DNA of 64,000 nucleotides from Paenibacillus bovis (GCF_001421015.2 NZ_CP013023.1:1230001-1294000), one strand, 5' to 3'. Numbered from the stretch's first letter, positions 27,709-37,241 are shown. Notes: generated by a model not told the origin, from the letters alone. Made by a program: numbers and translations.

Positions 27709-28341
27709 CTAATCAGCTGTCGCCGGATAATCAATTTCTTCGATATCTTCTTCCAGATCGCCGAATTCCAGTTCTGGATTCAGCTGTGCTATCAGAGCAG
27801 ATGTCAGCGGCTCTCCGGCAAAAATCCGGTGTACCGCTTCCGGATGAACTTCGGTCTCGGTATAATCGGCTGCCCACTCACGATAATACGATGCTCCGCT
27901 CCATAATGCCTGCAGCAGCGAACACTCCTGCTCGGTATAAGGTCGATCAGACAACCAGCGATTCTCACTATACAGGTACCAGAGACAGAACGTCGTCTGT
28001 TCACCCATAAATGCCGGTTCCTGCAAAAAATCAGCAACAGCAGCGGGCAGGGGATCTATAGATTGGGCTTTTGACAACATGAGACCCGAAGCAGCTTGTT
28101 CGGCGTCATATCCTTTGATCATCAGTCCGTCACGGGTGAACAGCGCAAAATAATGACTGCCTTCCCCGTCACGCATAGATGCCATTTCTTCACCTTCTGC
28201 CCATACCGAATTAAAGGAGTAATAGCGATACTCCCATTCCGGTATCAAAATGGCATCCAGCATGGCGATCGACCTGAATATACGACGACATTCTTCTATA
28301 GAAGGAAGATGGTTTATCCAGGGAGTCTGAGGCTCGTTCAT
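27709..28341 (-). CDS. Protein of unknown function
   Basis: 210 residues, acidic, with no signal peptide or membrane helix. It reads as a mixed alpha/beta cytoplasmic protein (WEYRYYSFNSVWAEGEEMAS, SHYFALFTRDG, GYDAEQAASG, FCLWYLYSENRWL), ending in a strongly acidic tail (DLEEDIEEIDYP). The pattern resembles the small uncharacterised cytosolic proteins common in Paenibacillus. I do not recognise a named family. Upstream AAAGGCAGG may serve as ribosome site. It is followed in the same direction by nothing in close operon spacing. Confidence 0.65.
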   Translation of the reverse strand: MNEPQTPWINHLPSIEECRRIFRSIAMLDAILIPEWEYRYYSFNSVWAEGEEMASMRDGEGSHYFALFTRDGLMIKGYDAEQAASGLMLSKAQSIDPLPAAVADFLQEPAFMGEQTTFCLWYLYSENRWLSDRPYTEQECSLLQALWSGASYYREWAADYTETEVHPEAVHRIFAGEPLTSALIAQLNPELEFGDLEEDIEEIDYPATAD

Positions 28342-28486
28342 AAGAATGCTTACCTGCCTTTCGCTTGCCAGATAATCAAATTCCGATTGGTGGTGTGTAT
28401 AAGGATAGGGCAGCCGGTACAGGAGTCATAGAGGAGTTATACAGGCATCCACTGATCAATTACCGTACCGTCTGCACATGAAAAGA

Positions 28487-29758
28487 TTATCCCTGATATT
28501 GCAGCGATGCAGCCGCACTTTGACCGGCTGTATGCCCGGTTGTAAAAGCGGCGGTAATATTGTAGCCGCCGGTATAACCGTGAATATCCATAACTTCTCC
28601 ACAGAAATACAGCCCCTGCGTCATTTTGGATTCCATCGTCTGCGGATTGATTTCCTTGAGATTCACCCCGCCGCCAGTAACAAAGGCTTCTTTGAGCGAC
28701 AGTGTACCATTCGCTGCAATCGGGAACTGCTTGATCAGGCGAGCCATGTCCATCCATTGCTGTCTCGGAATGTTATGGTAGGTCAGATCCTCCGGCAGAT
28801 TCGCACGCTGCAGAATGAGCGGAATCATACGCTCGGGAATATAGCCTTTGAGTACATTTTTGATCGCCTTTTTGGATTCCTGTTCGGCGATTTGCAGGGT
28901 TTCACGGTAAATATCATCCGCTGTTTTGTCCGGGAAAATATCCAGGGTAATCGGTACAGAGGTCACCGGAAATTTTTTGAGTGCTTTGACGACATACTGG
29001 CTGCATCGCAGAGCCGCCGGACCGGAAATGCCAAAGTGGGTAAATAGCATATCGCCATCATGGGTGACCAGCTTTTTTCCTTTGGGATTCCATACGGTCA
29101 GGCTGATATCGCGGAGGGACAACCCCTGCAGTTCCTTGCTCTGGATAAAGGATTCCGGTGAGGTGATCGGCACTTCAGTCGGATACAGCTCGGTAATCGT
29201 ATGTCCGGCCTTTTCCGCCCAGGGATAGCCGTCTCCTTCAGAGCCGGTCTGAGGTACCGATTTGCCGCCTACAGCAACAATGACGGCATGGCTGCGGATA
29301 ACCTCGCCCGAACGCAGACGCACGCCGTATACTTTACCATCCTCGTACAGTACTTCCGCCACCGGGCTGTTCACCCGGATATCCACGCCCTGGGCGCGTA
29401 CACGGTTCACCAGCGCATCCACGACCGTTTTGGCTTTATCGGTAACCGGGAACATGCGTCCATTGTCTTCTTCCTTCAAAGCAATACCCATATCTTCGAA
29501 GAAACGCATAATATCCATATTGCTGAATTTGGCAAGTGCGCTGTGCAGAAAACGCCCGTTGCCGGGAATATATTTGATCAGTTCGTCGATTTCTTTGGCA
29601 TTGGTTACATTGCAGCGACCGCCGCCGGAAATCCCGAGTTTGCGGCCCAATTTGTTGCCTTTATCCACCAGCAGTACGCTGGCACCGTCTTCGCTGGCAG
29701 CTACACTGGCCATCAGACCTGCGGAGCCGCCGCCTATTACAATAATATCGTATTTCAA
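28487..29758 (-). CDS. HI0933-family flavoprotein (NAD(P)/FAD-dependent oxidoreductase)
   Basis: 423 residues from a TTG start at 29758, with AAAGGAAAG about 9 bases upstream. The N-terminal FAD motif is [21 protein letters not shown] and the family hallmark [20 protein letters not shown] (about 33-52) follows. C-terminal FAD contact is [17 protein letters not shown]. This is the YhiN/HI0933/aminoacetone oxidase-like family, whose physiological substrate is mostly unknown. The gene is divergent from the histidine kinase. Confidence 0.88.
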   Translation of the reverse strand: MKYDIIVIGGGSAGLMASVAASEDGASVLLVDKGNKLGRKLGISGGGRCNVTNAKEIDELIKYIPGNGRFLHSALAKFSNMDIMRFFEDMGIALKEEDNGRMFPVTDKAKTVVDALVNRVRAQGVDIRVNSPVAEVLYEDGKVYGVRLRSGEVIRSHAVIVAVGGKSVPQTGSEGDGYPWAEKAGHTITELYPTEVPITSPESFIQSKELQGLSLRDISLTVWNPKGKKLVTHDGDMLFTHFGISGPAALRCSQYVVKALKKFPVTSVPITLDIFPDKTADDIYRETLQIAEQESKKAIKNVLKGYIPERMIPLILQRANLPEDLTYHNIPRQQWMDMARLIKQFPIAANGTLSLKEAFVTGGGVNLKEINPQTMESKMTQGLYFCGEVMDIHGYTGGYNITAAFTTGHTAGQSAAASLQYQG

Positions 29759-30043
29759 ATCGTATCTTTCCTTTTTATCTAATGTTAGTACTCACTACTT
29801 TAATATACCATTAATCCATATTGAAAAACGGCCAATCTTCAAGGTTTTCGGCAGTTTCGGCATCTCATTGCACAGGAAAAGGCCGAAGCGCAGCGATTCT
29901 GTTTATAATTGGTATTATTAGGGGTATTGTATAAGTGGTTTGAAAATGCTGGGTCAACATACTATATATTGTAATGTTTGGCTTGCTATGCTTTAATCGA
30001 ATTACGACAGAGAGAGAGGGAGGGGCACATCATTATTATTGCA

Positions 30044-31762
30044 GTGAAGGAAATCCTGCTGCAAATGCTGGCTGTAGGATCTGCCGTGTTTTTGTTCTCG
30101 AACATCGTGGAACGCAGCGGCGATGATTCCCTGCACAGTGTACGATTGACCTGGCGGGGATATTCCCCGATTCTTGTGCTCTCGTCTGCGTTCAGCATTG
30201 TGATTTGCTGGATACTCTCTATTTATAGTGCAATTACGCTTGAGATTCAGATGAGTCTGGTAGCTATGGTCATTGGAGTGCTCTACATAGGAGCTGCGCG
30301 GGGGGTTCTGCTGCTGGTCCTGGAGACTATAATGTATCTGATGCTCGGTTCGGGCAGTGGGGTCGTCGACTTTCTCGTGCATAGCGGCGTATTGTTATAC
30401 CCGGCTGCTGCATTATGCTCATCCATGTTTCTTCAATCTTCCCTTCGCAAAAAAAGGCTTATTACCGGACTGCTTATTCTGTTAAGCGCTATCCTGACGA
30501 TGCTAGCTGCCGGCTTGCGTATGCGGCTGCACAATCTCGATACCGCTACCTGGTGGGTTATTTTGTTTATTGTCGGAGCTGCGATTGTCGCAGGCAGTTA
30601 TTCCATTCAGGCGATAGAACGTATCATGGAACGCAAACAGCTGAATCAGCAAATGCTGAATCTATCCAATCGTGTCATCACGGAAGCGGAAAAGCTGCGC
30701 CAGATTATGAATGTAGCGCCCATGATGATTACATCTATCGATGCGGATGGACAGATTACGGCTATTAATGAAAATGCTCTGCAGATCCTGCGACGATCTA
30801 TACCGGATATTACGCGTGAGACAGCGCTTAATATCAATCTGCTGCGCCTGGATAGCGACAAGGTCACTTCCGGATTGCAGCGTACGATAGAGATTATTCG
30901 CCGTCTGCCGGAGGAACAGCATATTCATAGTGAATTGATGCGTCTGGATTACGGTACTTTTTATATTAGTATAGCGCCGATTCACCAGCTGCCGGATCAT
31001 CGTCTGACCGGTACGGTAATTATTGCTCAGGATATTACAGAAGTAGAACGATTGCGCAATGAACTGAGTCATGTCGAACAGCTCAGTCTGGTCGGCAAAA
31101 TGGCTGCCAGTATTACGCATGAGATTCGCAATCCGATGGCGGTCGTCCGCGGCTTCCTTCAACTGATGCGCGAGAAAAGTCCGTCTTCGCTTGATCATTA
31201 TTATCTGATTGTAATGGACGAACTGGATCGTGCGAACAGCATTATCAATGACTTTCTTTCTCTGGCCCAGAATCGTATTGTGGAAAAGCAGCTCTATAAT
31301 CTGCATTCTATTATAGAGGAGCTGCTGCCGCTGCTGTGGGCCGATGCCAATCTGCGTGGACAGTCAATTACCTTTATTCCCGGTCAGAATGTGCCGCGGC
31401 TGGATCTGAACTCCAAAGAGATCAAGCAGCTGATTCTTAATCTGGCGCGCAACGGCATGGAAGCGATGGAGGACAAGGGCGAGCTGATTATCGAGACAGA
31501 AGCTACAGCCAGCGAGGTCATTATGCGTATCCGCGATACTGGACCCGGTATTCCGCAGGAAAAGCTGGACAAGTTGTTTGAGCCTTTTTATACAACCAAA
31601 TCCAAAGGTACGGGACTGGGATTGTCGTTGTGTCTCAGTATTGTGGAGCGCCACCAGGGACGTATCGTGGTTGATTCGGTAGAGGGGGAAGGAACGACTT
31701 TTTCCGTTATTTTCTCCCATTCCTTTGGATCAAAAGAGGCAGAATCGGAAGAGCCGGTCTGA
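30044..31762 (+). CDS. Membrane sensor histidine kinase, sporulation-kinase type
   Basis: About 570 residues. Five to six membrane helices (5TMR-LYT-like, about the first 190 residues) lead to a short coiled linker and a PAS domain (IMNVAPMMITSIDADGQITAINENA). A HisKA box follows (SLVGKMAASITHEIRNPMAV, phospho-acceptor His in THEIRNP). The HATPase domain has the N box LNLARNGMEAM, DTGPGIP, FEPFYTTKSKGTGLGLSL. This resembles the KinB/KinE class that feeds Spo0A. No response regulator is adjacent, which fits an orphan sporulation kinase. The start is unclear: GTG at 30044 is 18 bases from the strong site GGGAGGGG (30018-30025), while ATT codons at 30032 or 30035 would be ideally spaced. A TTG at 29978 is also in frame but has no ribosome site. 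Confidence 0.85.
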   Translation: MKEILLQMLAVGSAVFLFSNIVERSGDDSLHSVRLTWRGYSPILVLSSAFSIVICWILSIYSAITLEIQMSLVAMVIGVLYIGAARGVLLLVLETIMYLMLGSGSGVVDFLVHSGVLLYPAAALCSSMFLQSSLRKKRLITGLLILLSAILTMLAAGLRMRLHNLDTATWWVILFIVGAAIVAGSYSIQAIERIMERKQLNQQMLNLSNRVITEAEKLRQIMNVAPMMITSIDADGQITAINENALQILRRSIPDITRETALNINLLRLDSDKVTSGLQRTIEIIRRLPEEQHIHSELMRLDYGTFYISIAPIHQLPDHRLTGTVIIAQDITEVERLRNELSHVEQLSLVGKMAASITHEIRNPMAVVRGFLQLMREKSPSSLDHYYLIVMDELDRANSIINDFLSLAQNRIVEKQLYNLHSIIEELLPLLWADANLRGQSITFIPGQNVPRLDLNSKEIKQLILNLARNGMEAMEDKGELIIETEATASEVIMRIRDTGPGIPQEKLDKLFEPFYTTKSKGTGLGLSLCLSIVERHQGRIVVDSVEGEGTTFSVIFSHSFGSKEAESEEPV

Positions 31763-31928
31763 TGAATAGAGCTATGCGTAGATAAAACCGGGGACAACGT
31801 CTGCGAAGTGTGGATTTTGACTGTATATTCCGGAAAATTTCGCAGGAATCCCATCCTGTTCATTGGTATTATCGGGCAACCTGTGTATAATATAAGTTAA
31901 TGCTTATTAAAAGTAAGGAGTGAATAAG

Positions 31929-32363
31929 ATGTCCATGTCATTTGATCAATATATGAGAGATATGGTTCAGCCGATGCGTGACGAGCTGACCAGCATCGGA
32001 ATTACCGAGCTGCGCACACCTGAAGAAGTAGAAGCGAGCCTGGATAATGCTTCCGGTACATCACTGGTTGTTATCAACTCTGTCTGCGGATGCGCAGCCG
32101 GACAATGTCGCCCGGGTGTTGCCCATGCCCTGCAGGGCAGTGTGAAGCCGGATCATCTGTATACGGTATTCGCTGGCCAGGACAAAGAAGCCACTGCCAA
32201 AGCGCGTGAGTACTTTGCTCCATACCCACCATCTTCCCCGTCGATCGCACTGCTCAAAGACGGCGAGCTGGTTCATTTTATCGAGCGTCATCATATCGAA
32301 AACCATTCGGCTGAAGATATTGCAGCAGCACTGAACGAAGCTTTCGAGAAGTACTGCCAGTAA
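31929..32363 (+). CDS. brxB: Bacilliredoxin (BrxA/BrxB family)
   Basis: 144 residues from the ATG at 31929, 8 bases after AAGGAG; a GTG at 31920 would overlap the site. The thioredoxin-like protein carries the C-G-C motif in VVINSVCGCAAGQCRPG (about 53-69). The family removes bacillithiol from S-bacillithiolated proteins after oxidative stress. The YqiW-like sequence (MSMSFDQYMRDMVQPMRDEL) points to BrxB. It lies behind the kinase and ahead of nadE but with separate terminators. Confidence 0.9.
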   Translation: MSMSFDQYMRDMVQPMRDELTSIGITELRTPEEVEASLDNASGTSLVVINSVCGCAAGQCRPGVAHALQGSVKPDHLYTVFAGQDKEATAKAREYFAPYPPSSPSIALLKDGELVHFIERHHIENHSAEDIAAALNEAFEKYCQ

Positions 32364-32382
32364 TCATCAGCTTTCCTTTATG

Positions 32383-32425
32383 AACATCCTGCACCTGTCA
32401 CCTTATGTGATGGTTGCAGGATGTT
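32383..32425 (+). terminator. Terminator of brxB
   Basis: AACATCCTGCA pairs with TGCAGGATGTT; the loop has further pairing (TGTCAC with GTGATG). A T-rich run follows. Confidence 0.7.
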
Positions 32426-32572
32426 TGTGTTTTGGGTATATATAAATAGAATGAATGCTGTGCTGGTAATATCACCAGGTGATGCCCTGTTGCAGTGGTT
32501 ATCATTGCCATGCAGACAGGATCGGCACAGTCGCAGGACAGATCAGAATAGTCGAAGGAGTGGATAACGAAT

Positions 32573-33379
32573 ATGAGTATGCAGCAGCAAATTATTGATG
32601 ACCTGAAAGTACAGCCTACAATCGAGCCGGATGCGGAGATTCGCAAACGTGTGGATTTCCTCAAGTCCTACATTGAGAAATCCGGTTCCAACGGACTTCT
32701 GATTGCTATCAGCGGCGGGATCGACAGCGCCGTCGCTGCCGGACTATGCAAGCGCGCGACAGACGAGCTCAGTGAATCCACTGGCAAGGAATACAAAACG
32801 GTTGGTGTGTTTCAGCCATACGGTTCCCAGGTGGATATTCATGACAGCTACGCGACTGCCGAAGCTTTTGACCTGAAGTACAAAGTCGAAACCAATGTAC
32901 AAAAAGGCGTGGACGCGATCGAAGAGATCGTGAACAGCGTAATGCCTCAACTGGAGCAGGAAGCGATCACTCCGCAGGCCAAAGGCAACATCAAAGCAAG
33001 AACACGCATGGTCGTCCAGTACGGTATCGCCAATGCGCTGAATCTGCTGGTAGTAGGTACAGATCACGCTTCCGAAGCGATCACGGGTTTCTTTACCAAA
33101 TACGGTGATGGTGCAGTCGATATTACGCCACTGAGCAGCCTGAACAAGCGTCAGGTTCGTGAGCTGGCTTCCCATCTGGGTGTCCCTCAGTCTATTCTGG
33201 ACAAAGCTCCTACAGCCGGTCTGTGGGAAAATCAGACGGACGAGACCGAACTGGGTATCAGCTATGCCGATAACAGTGACTATCTGGAAGGCAAAACGAT
33301 TGCGCCTGCAGTAGCGGAAAAACTGGAGTCGTATTACAAGCGTACAGCGCACAAACGCGATCCGATCCCGGGTATCTAA
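32573..33379 (+). CDS. nadE: NH3-dependent NAD(+) synthetase
   Basis: 268 residues, the length of the single-domain ammonia-dependent enzyme. The PP-loop is LLIAISGGIDSAVAAGL (about 42-58), and PTAGLWENQTDETELGISY is the family loop that closes on the adenylate. It converts nicotinic acid adenine dinucleotide plus ammonia and ATP to NAD in the cytoplasm. No glutaminase domain is present. It is transcribed alone, with a strong terminator downstream. Confidence 0.95.
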   Translation: MSMQQQIIDDLKVQPTIEPDAEIRKRVDFLKSYIEKSGSNGLLIAISGGIDSAVAAGLCKRATDELSESTGKEYKTVGVFQPYGSQVDIHDSYATAEAFDLKYKVETNVQKGVDAIEEIVNSVMPQLEQEAITPQAKGNIKARTRMVVQYGIANALNLLVVGTDHASEAITGFFTKYGDGAVDITPLSSLNKRQVRELASHLGVPQSILDKAPTAGLWENQTDETELGISYADNSDYLEGKTIAPAVAEKLESYYKRTAHKRDPIPGI

Positions 33380-33472
33380 TATCCTGTTTCGAAACCCAGC
33401 AGTAAAGCAACAAGTCAGTTGCTGGGCGCAAATTCGATTGTGCCATGAATAACCTAAACAATCGCAAGCTAC

Positions 33473-33513
33473 AAAGGGACAGCCTTATCCATAAAGGAAA
33501 GGCTGTCCTTTTT
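33473..33513 (+). terminator. Terminator of nadE
   Basis: AAAGGGACAGCC pairs with GGCTGTCCTTTTT, with a 17-nt loop region that pairs partly. Confidence 0.8.
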
Positions 33514-33680
33514 ATGAGCAAAAGCCTGCTGTTGTTGAGGTTGGCTATAGAGGATACAGGCACGAAAAAGGGACTTGTACGAGAAGGATAAAGATAAAAT
33601 GAATACATCCGGCATTGGAGATTTATCCGGCAACCTCTGTTACAATAAAGAAATCCAATCATGCAGGAGGTAGAGCAACC

Positions 33681-34082
33681 TTGATCTATGGAGTAGGGCA
33701 TGATGTACTTGAGATCAAACGGCTGGCTATTCTGATCAGCGGTCCACAGGGAGAAAAGTTCATGAATCGTGTACTGACCGAGCAGGAACTCGCTATCTCC
33801 AGAACCAAAGGCGCCAAGTTAAACGAATTCGTCGCTGGCCGGTTCGCTGCCAAGGAAGCGATCACCAAAGCTTTTGGCTGCGGAATAGGCCGGACAATTA
33901 ATTTTACCGATATGGAAATACTGCCGGATGCCCTTGGCAAACCGGTCGTCCAGCTGTCCCATGCCGCCTGGGACAGGCTTGATCTGGAAGGTGGGGCGGC
34001 AGCCTATCAAGTACATTTGAGCATTTCACATCAGACAGAGATTGCTTCGGCATTCGCTGTTGTAGAGAGAATACAGGCTTAA
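33681..34082 (+). CDS. acpS: Holo-[acyl-carrier-protein] synthase
   Basis: 133 residues from the TTG at 33681, 10 bases after AGGAGG; this gives the family N-terminus IYGVGHDVLEI. The magnesium Asp is in GHDVLEI, the Glu in AGRFAAKEAITKAFG (about 54-68), and LSISHQTEIASAFAV forms the C-terminal core. It transfers 4'-phosphopantetheine from CoA to acyl carrier protein. The gene is 15 bases ahead of mutY and likely cotranscribed with it. Confidence 0.92.
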   Translation: MIYGVGHDVLEIKRLAILISGPQGEKFMNRVLTEQELAISRTKGAKLNEFVAGRFAAKEAITKAFGCGIGRTINFTDMEILPDALGKPVVQLSHAAWDRLDLEGGAAAYQVHLSISHQTEIASAFAVVERIQA

Positions 34083-34097
34083 CAAGGGAGAATCAGA

Positions 34098-35543
34098 ATG
34101 TCCAATATAACAGCAGAACAGGAAGCCAAACGCTACTTCAGCCGCGAACTGCTGGCGTGGTATGACGAACACAAACGGGATCTGCCCTGGCGGCGCAGCC
34201 GGAATCCGTATCATATCTGGATCTCGGAGATTATGCTTCAGCAGACCCGTGTCGATACAGTAATCCCCTATTTTCTGCGCTTTGTCGAGAAGTTCCCGAC
34301 AGTAGAGATTCTGGCCAATGCACCGGAAGAAGAAGTGCTGAAGTGCTGGGAAGGTCTGGGCTATTATTCGCGAGCCCGCAATATTCAGTCTGCTGCCAAG
34401 CAGGTCGTGGAGCGTCATGGGGGGATCGTACCGGATACGCCGGAAGAAATATCTGCCCTCAAAGGTATCGGTCCCTACACGGCCGGTGCCGTACTCAGTA
34501 TTGCCTACAATGTACCGGTACCTGCTGTCGATGGCAATGTCATGCGTGTGTTGTCGCGCTATTTCTGTCTGGAAGACGATATCGCCAAAAATCCAACCCG
34601 GATCAAAATGGAAAAGCTGGCTGGAGAGCTGATTCCTGCTGGCAGAGCTTCTGACTTCAACCAGGCACTGATGGAGCTGGGTGCGCTGATCTGTACACCC
34701 AAATCTCCGCATTGCCTGACATGTCCGGTAATGAAGCACTGCAAAGGACGAATCAATGGAATGGAAGAGCAGCTGCCGGTGAAGACCAAAGCCAAGCCGC
34801 CGCGTCCCGAACATCGTCTGCTGGCAGTGATCGAAGGCCAGGGAGAGCACGCCGGTAAAGTACTGATCCGTCAGCGTCCGGCTACCGGTCTGCTGGCGCG
34901 GATGTGGGAGCTGCCGCATGTTATCGCGGAAGAGTCCAAAAAAGCCGGGGCTGGAGCCAATCTGTCTGAAGAAGCCGCCATGCAGCGGCTAAGCATGGCC
35001 CTGCATAACGAAGGTGTAGAGGTACGTCCTGGAGAAGCCTGGATGACAGCCGAGCATACTTTTAGCCATATTCAGTGGTATATGCGTGTATTCCTCTGTA
35101 CGGAGGCTAGTGCAGCAAGCACAGCCGAGCAGAATCTAGTCGGTGCTCAGTCTGCGGATGAGCTGGCCAGACGATCTGATGAAAAAGCAGAACCTGCATC
35201 CGCCTTGCATAGTGGTGCGAAGATGGATATTTCTGATCGCCAGCTGCCGCTGAATCAGGTACAGGAACCGGAGCAGGGTACGCTCGATATCAAGCTGTCC
35301 GGAGCTACAGCGGAGAGTCTGGAGCATATTCGTCAGCAGCTGGCTGCAAGTGCAGCAACGGACATCGTGGAGCCGATCAGCCAGGTCGCCGAACAGCAGG
35401 AAGTGTATGCTGCTGTACCGAGTACGCTGCTGGGTGAAGCTTTTGCTTACGATTACCGCTGGATCAGCCAGGAAGACATGGAAAAGTACGCTTTTCCGAA
35501 TCTGTTCCTGAAGATCCTACAGCAGTATTTTAAAGAGAAATAA
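34098..35543 (+). CDS. mutY: A/G-specific adenine glycosylase with enlarged C-terminal domain
   Basis: 481 residues, clearly longer than typical MutY (about 350-370). The catalytic Glu44 (WISEIMLQQTRV) and Asp145 (VPAVDGNVMRV) are present, as is the helix-hairpin-helix LKGIGPYTAGAV. The iron-sulfur cluster ligands are Cys199, 206, 209 and 215. The C-terminal Nudix-like domain that recognises 8-oxoG starts near 230. It is split by about 100 residues rich in Ala/Gln/Glu/Ser (about 335-440) before its last strands (FAYDYRWISQEDMEKYAFPN). The enzyme removes adenine opposite 8-oxoguanine. Confidence 0.93.
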   Translation: MSNITAEQEAKRYFSRELLAWYDEHKRDLPWRRSRNPYHIWISEIMLQQTRVDTVIPYFLRFVEKFPTVEILANAPEEEVLKCWEGLGYYSRARNIQSAAKQVVERHGGIVPDTPEEISALKGIGPYTAGAVLSIAYNVPVPAVDGNVMRVLSRYFCLEDDIAKNPTRIKMEKLAGELIPAGRASDFNQALMELGALICTPKSPHCLTCPVMKHCKGRINGMEEQLPVKTKAKPPRPEHRLLAVIEGQGEHAGKVLIRQRPATGLLARMWELPHVIAEESKKAGAGANLSEEAAMQRLSMALHNEGVEVRPGEAWMTAEHTFSHIQWYMRVFLCTEASAASTAEQNLVGAQSADELARRSDEKAEPASALHSGAKMDISDRQLPLNQVQEPEQGTLDIKLSGATAESLEHIRQQLAASAATDIVEPISQVAEQQEVYAAVPSTLLGEAFAYDYRWISQEDMEKYAFPNLFLKILQQYFKEK

Positions 35544-35572
35544 GCTAGCCGTATAAAGATCAATAGACCGAG

Positions 35573-35604
35573 TCCCTGTCAGATACAATTGGCAGGGATT
35601 TTTT
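35573..35604 (+). terminator. Terminator of acpS-mutY
   Basis: TCCCTGTC and GGCAGGGA pair with one G-U, followed by six Ts. Confidence 0.75.
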
Positions 35605-35775
35605 ATTTGGCGATGAAGGGTCCAGTGCCTCTAATGCAGGAAAATGGGAGCTGCATCCTGCATTACATATCAGATCGTAATTGATTAGACAATCTCAGAG
35701 CCGGGTACTCGTTAGAGAAGAGAAAGTGAAATCGCCTGAGCGGCTGTTCGGTAACGGGTGGAGGAGGGAAGTATC

Positions 35776-37038
35776 ATGTCCAGAACAATAGCAATGGTAA
35801 AAGGTACAATATGGGCTCCAGAGTGGAAACAATATCATGACCCACTGACTGGCGTGCAGGTGCATCAGCTGACCGATTACCGGGGGCATAGCCGCCAGCT
35901 GTACTTTACCGAAAATGGATTGTATGACGAAGGCAGACGTTTGTTGTTCGTATCCGATAGGGATAACAGCGCCAATCTGTTCTCAATTCATCTAGATACT
36001 GGCGAGATGACCCAGCTGACCACCTACGCAAACAATGACGATCTGCAGGTATGCCTGACCCCGGATGGACAGCAGGCACTGCTGCAAAAAGAAGATACGA
36101 TCTCGCTGCTGGATCTGACATCTTTTCGCGAGCGGGTCAAATACCGCTGCCCGGAAGGATTCCGGTTGGGGAATATCAGCTGTACAGCGGATGGAGAGTC
36201 GGTACTGGTCTGTATCCGGCGGAAGCCATTTGCCAAAAATGATCCAGAGAACGACCCGGAAGCCAACCAGGAATGGAATCACAAAGATACATTTCACAAT
36301 GTGACCAATAATAAAGATACAGGTATAGATCGTCAAGCAGCAGAGCAGCTTATGCCGGAATCTTCTTCTTCGTTCAGTCAGATCATTGCGGTTCATCTTC
36401 ATACGAGACAGTCAGAGATCATCCATGAAGATCAGAGCGTGATTGCCCATGTGCAGGCTTCTCCGGTTCATCCCTGGCTGCTGACCTTTTGTCAGGAAGA
36501 TAGCCGGGAGCTAGGAGACTACCCTATCTGGAGCATGGATCGACGCAGCGGCAAAATCAGTCCAGTCCGGGCAAGACGCGAAGCAGACGAAGTTGTCGGC
36601 CGACCTTATTTCCTCAATGACGGCGAGACAATCGGCTATCAGGGAGTACGAAGCAGCGGCATATCCTTTTGGGGAAGTATCCGTTACGATCAATCGGATC
36701 AGCAGGAGCAGGAGATCCCTTTTGCGATCCATCATGCCTATCTGGACGGCAAGTATCAGGCGATTACAGATGGCAGAGAAGACGTGCAGACCCTGAATCT
36801 CTGGCGAGCATCTCCTGATGCTGAGGAAGCCTACAACGGACCGTATGTACTCTGCGAACTGCGCTGCAGCTTCCATTCACCCAAAGTTCATGCCTATCCG
36901 CGAATTAGTCAGGATAGCCGTAGACTCTTTTTCACCAGCGACCGTACAGGCTATGCGAATATCTATATGGTGGAGCTGCCTGATGATATTAGTGACTTGC
37001 CCATGATGCATAAGCACATAACGCAGGAAAGGAAATAA
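35776..37038 (+). CDS. Oligogalacturonate lyase-like beta-propeller protein (PL22-like)
   Basis: 420 residues from the ATG at 35776, after GGAGGAGGG. The repeated blades (HDPLTGVQVHQLTDYRGHSR, LYFTENGLYDEGRRLLFVSDR, LDTGEMTQLT, VHAYPRISQDSRRLFFTSDR) match the seven-bladed oligogalacturonate lyase family of pectin breakdown. That family cleaves unsaturated digalacturonate in the cytoplasm; there is no signal peptide here. No other pectin gene is nearby, so the substrate is uncertain. A TolB-like propeller of different function is the main alternative. The last bases of the gene form part of a long inverted repeat. Confidence 0.75.
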   Translation: MSRTIAMVKGTIWAPEWKQYHDPLTGVQVHQLTDYRGHSRQLYFTENGLYDEGRRLLFVSDRDNSANLFSIHLDTGEMTQLTTYANNDDLQVCLTPDGQQALLQKEDTISLLDLTSFRERVKYRCPEGFRLGNISCTADGESVLVCIRRKPFAKNDPENDPEANQEWNHKDTFHNVTNNKDTGIDRQAAEQLMPESSSSFSQIIAVHLHTRQSEIIHEDQSVIAHVQASPVHPWLLTFCQEDSRELGDYPIWSMDRRSGKISPVRARREADEVVGRPYFLNDGETIGYQGVRSSGISFWGSIRYDQSDQQEQEIPFAIHHAYLDGKYQAITDGREDVQTLNLWRASPDAEEAYNGPYVLCELRCSFHSPKVHAYPRISQDSRRLFFTSDRTGYANIYMVELPDDISDLPMMHKHITQERK

Positions 37039-37133
37039 GAGCAAGGACGACATTTAAGCCTGGAGATCCTCATTTTCTCCCCCTATTAAAGGATCTCCAA
37101 GCTTAACCGGAGGACATGCTCTTATTCCTTTCC
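37026..37133. repeat. Long imperfect inverted repeat (about 45-base arms)
   Basis: The left arm (37026-37070) and right arm (37088-37133) pair over nearly their full length. The base GGAAAGGAAATAAGAGCA matches TGCTCTTATTCCTTTCC with one bulge; TTAAGC with GCTTAA and TGGAGATCCT with AGGATCTCCA follow, with a weaker middle. The loop is 17 bases. The left arm includes the last four codons and the stop of the preceding gene. It is larger than any terminator in the window and has no T-run. Confidence 0.7.
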
Positions 37134-37136
37134 GGA

Positions 37137-37181
37137 GTGAATGAAGCGATCAACTCCAAAGTGAATGAAGCAATCAACCCC
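37137..37181 (+). repeat. Short tandem duplication, period 24
   Basis: GTGAATGAAGCGATCAACTC is repeated 24 bases later as GTGAATGAAGCAATCAACCC. It directly follows the long inverted repeat, suggesting local slippage or an excision footprint. Confidence 0.6.
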
Positions 37182-37209
37182 AATACTATGAAAATCCGAA
37201 AAAGCACAA

Positions 37210-37241
37210 AAAGGCTGCCCTGTATAGACAGGACAGCCTTT
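37210..37241 (-). terminator. Terminator of sodA
   Basis: AAAGGCTGCCCTGT pairs with ACAGGACAGCCTTT, with one mismatch and a 4-nt loop. On the - strand it is followed by TTTTTG. Confidence 0.85.
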
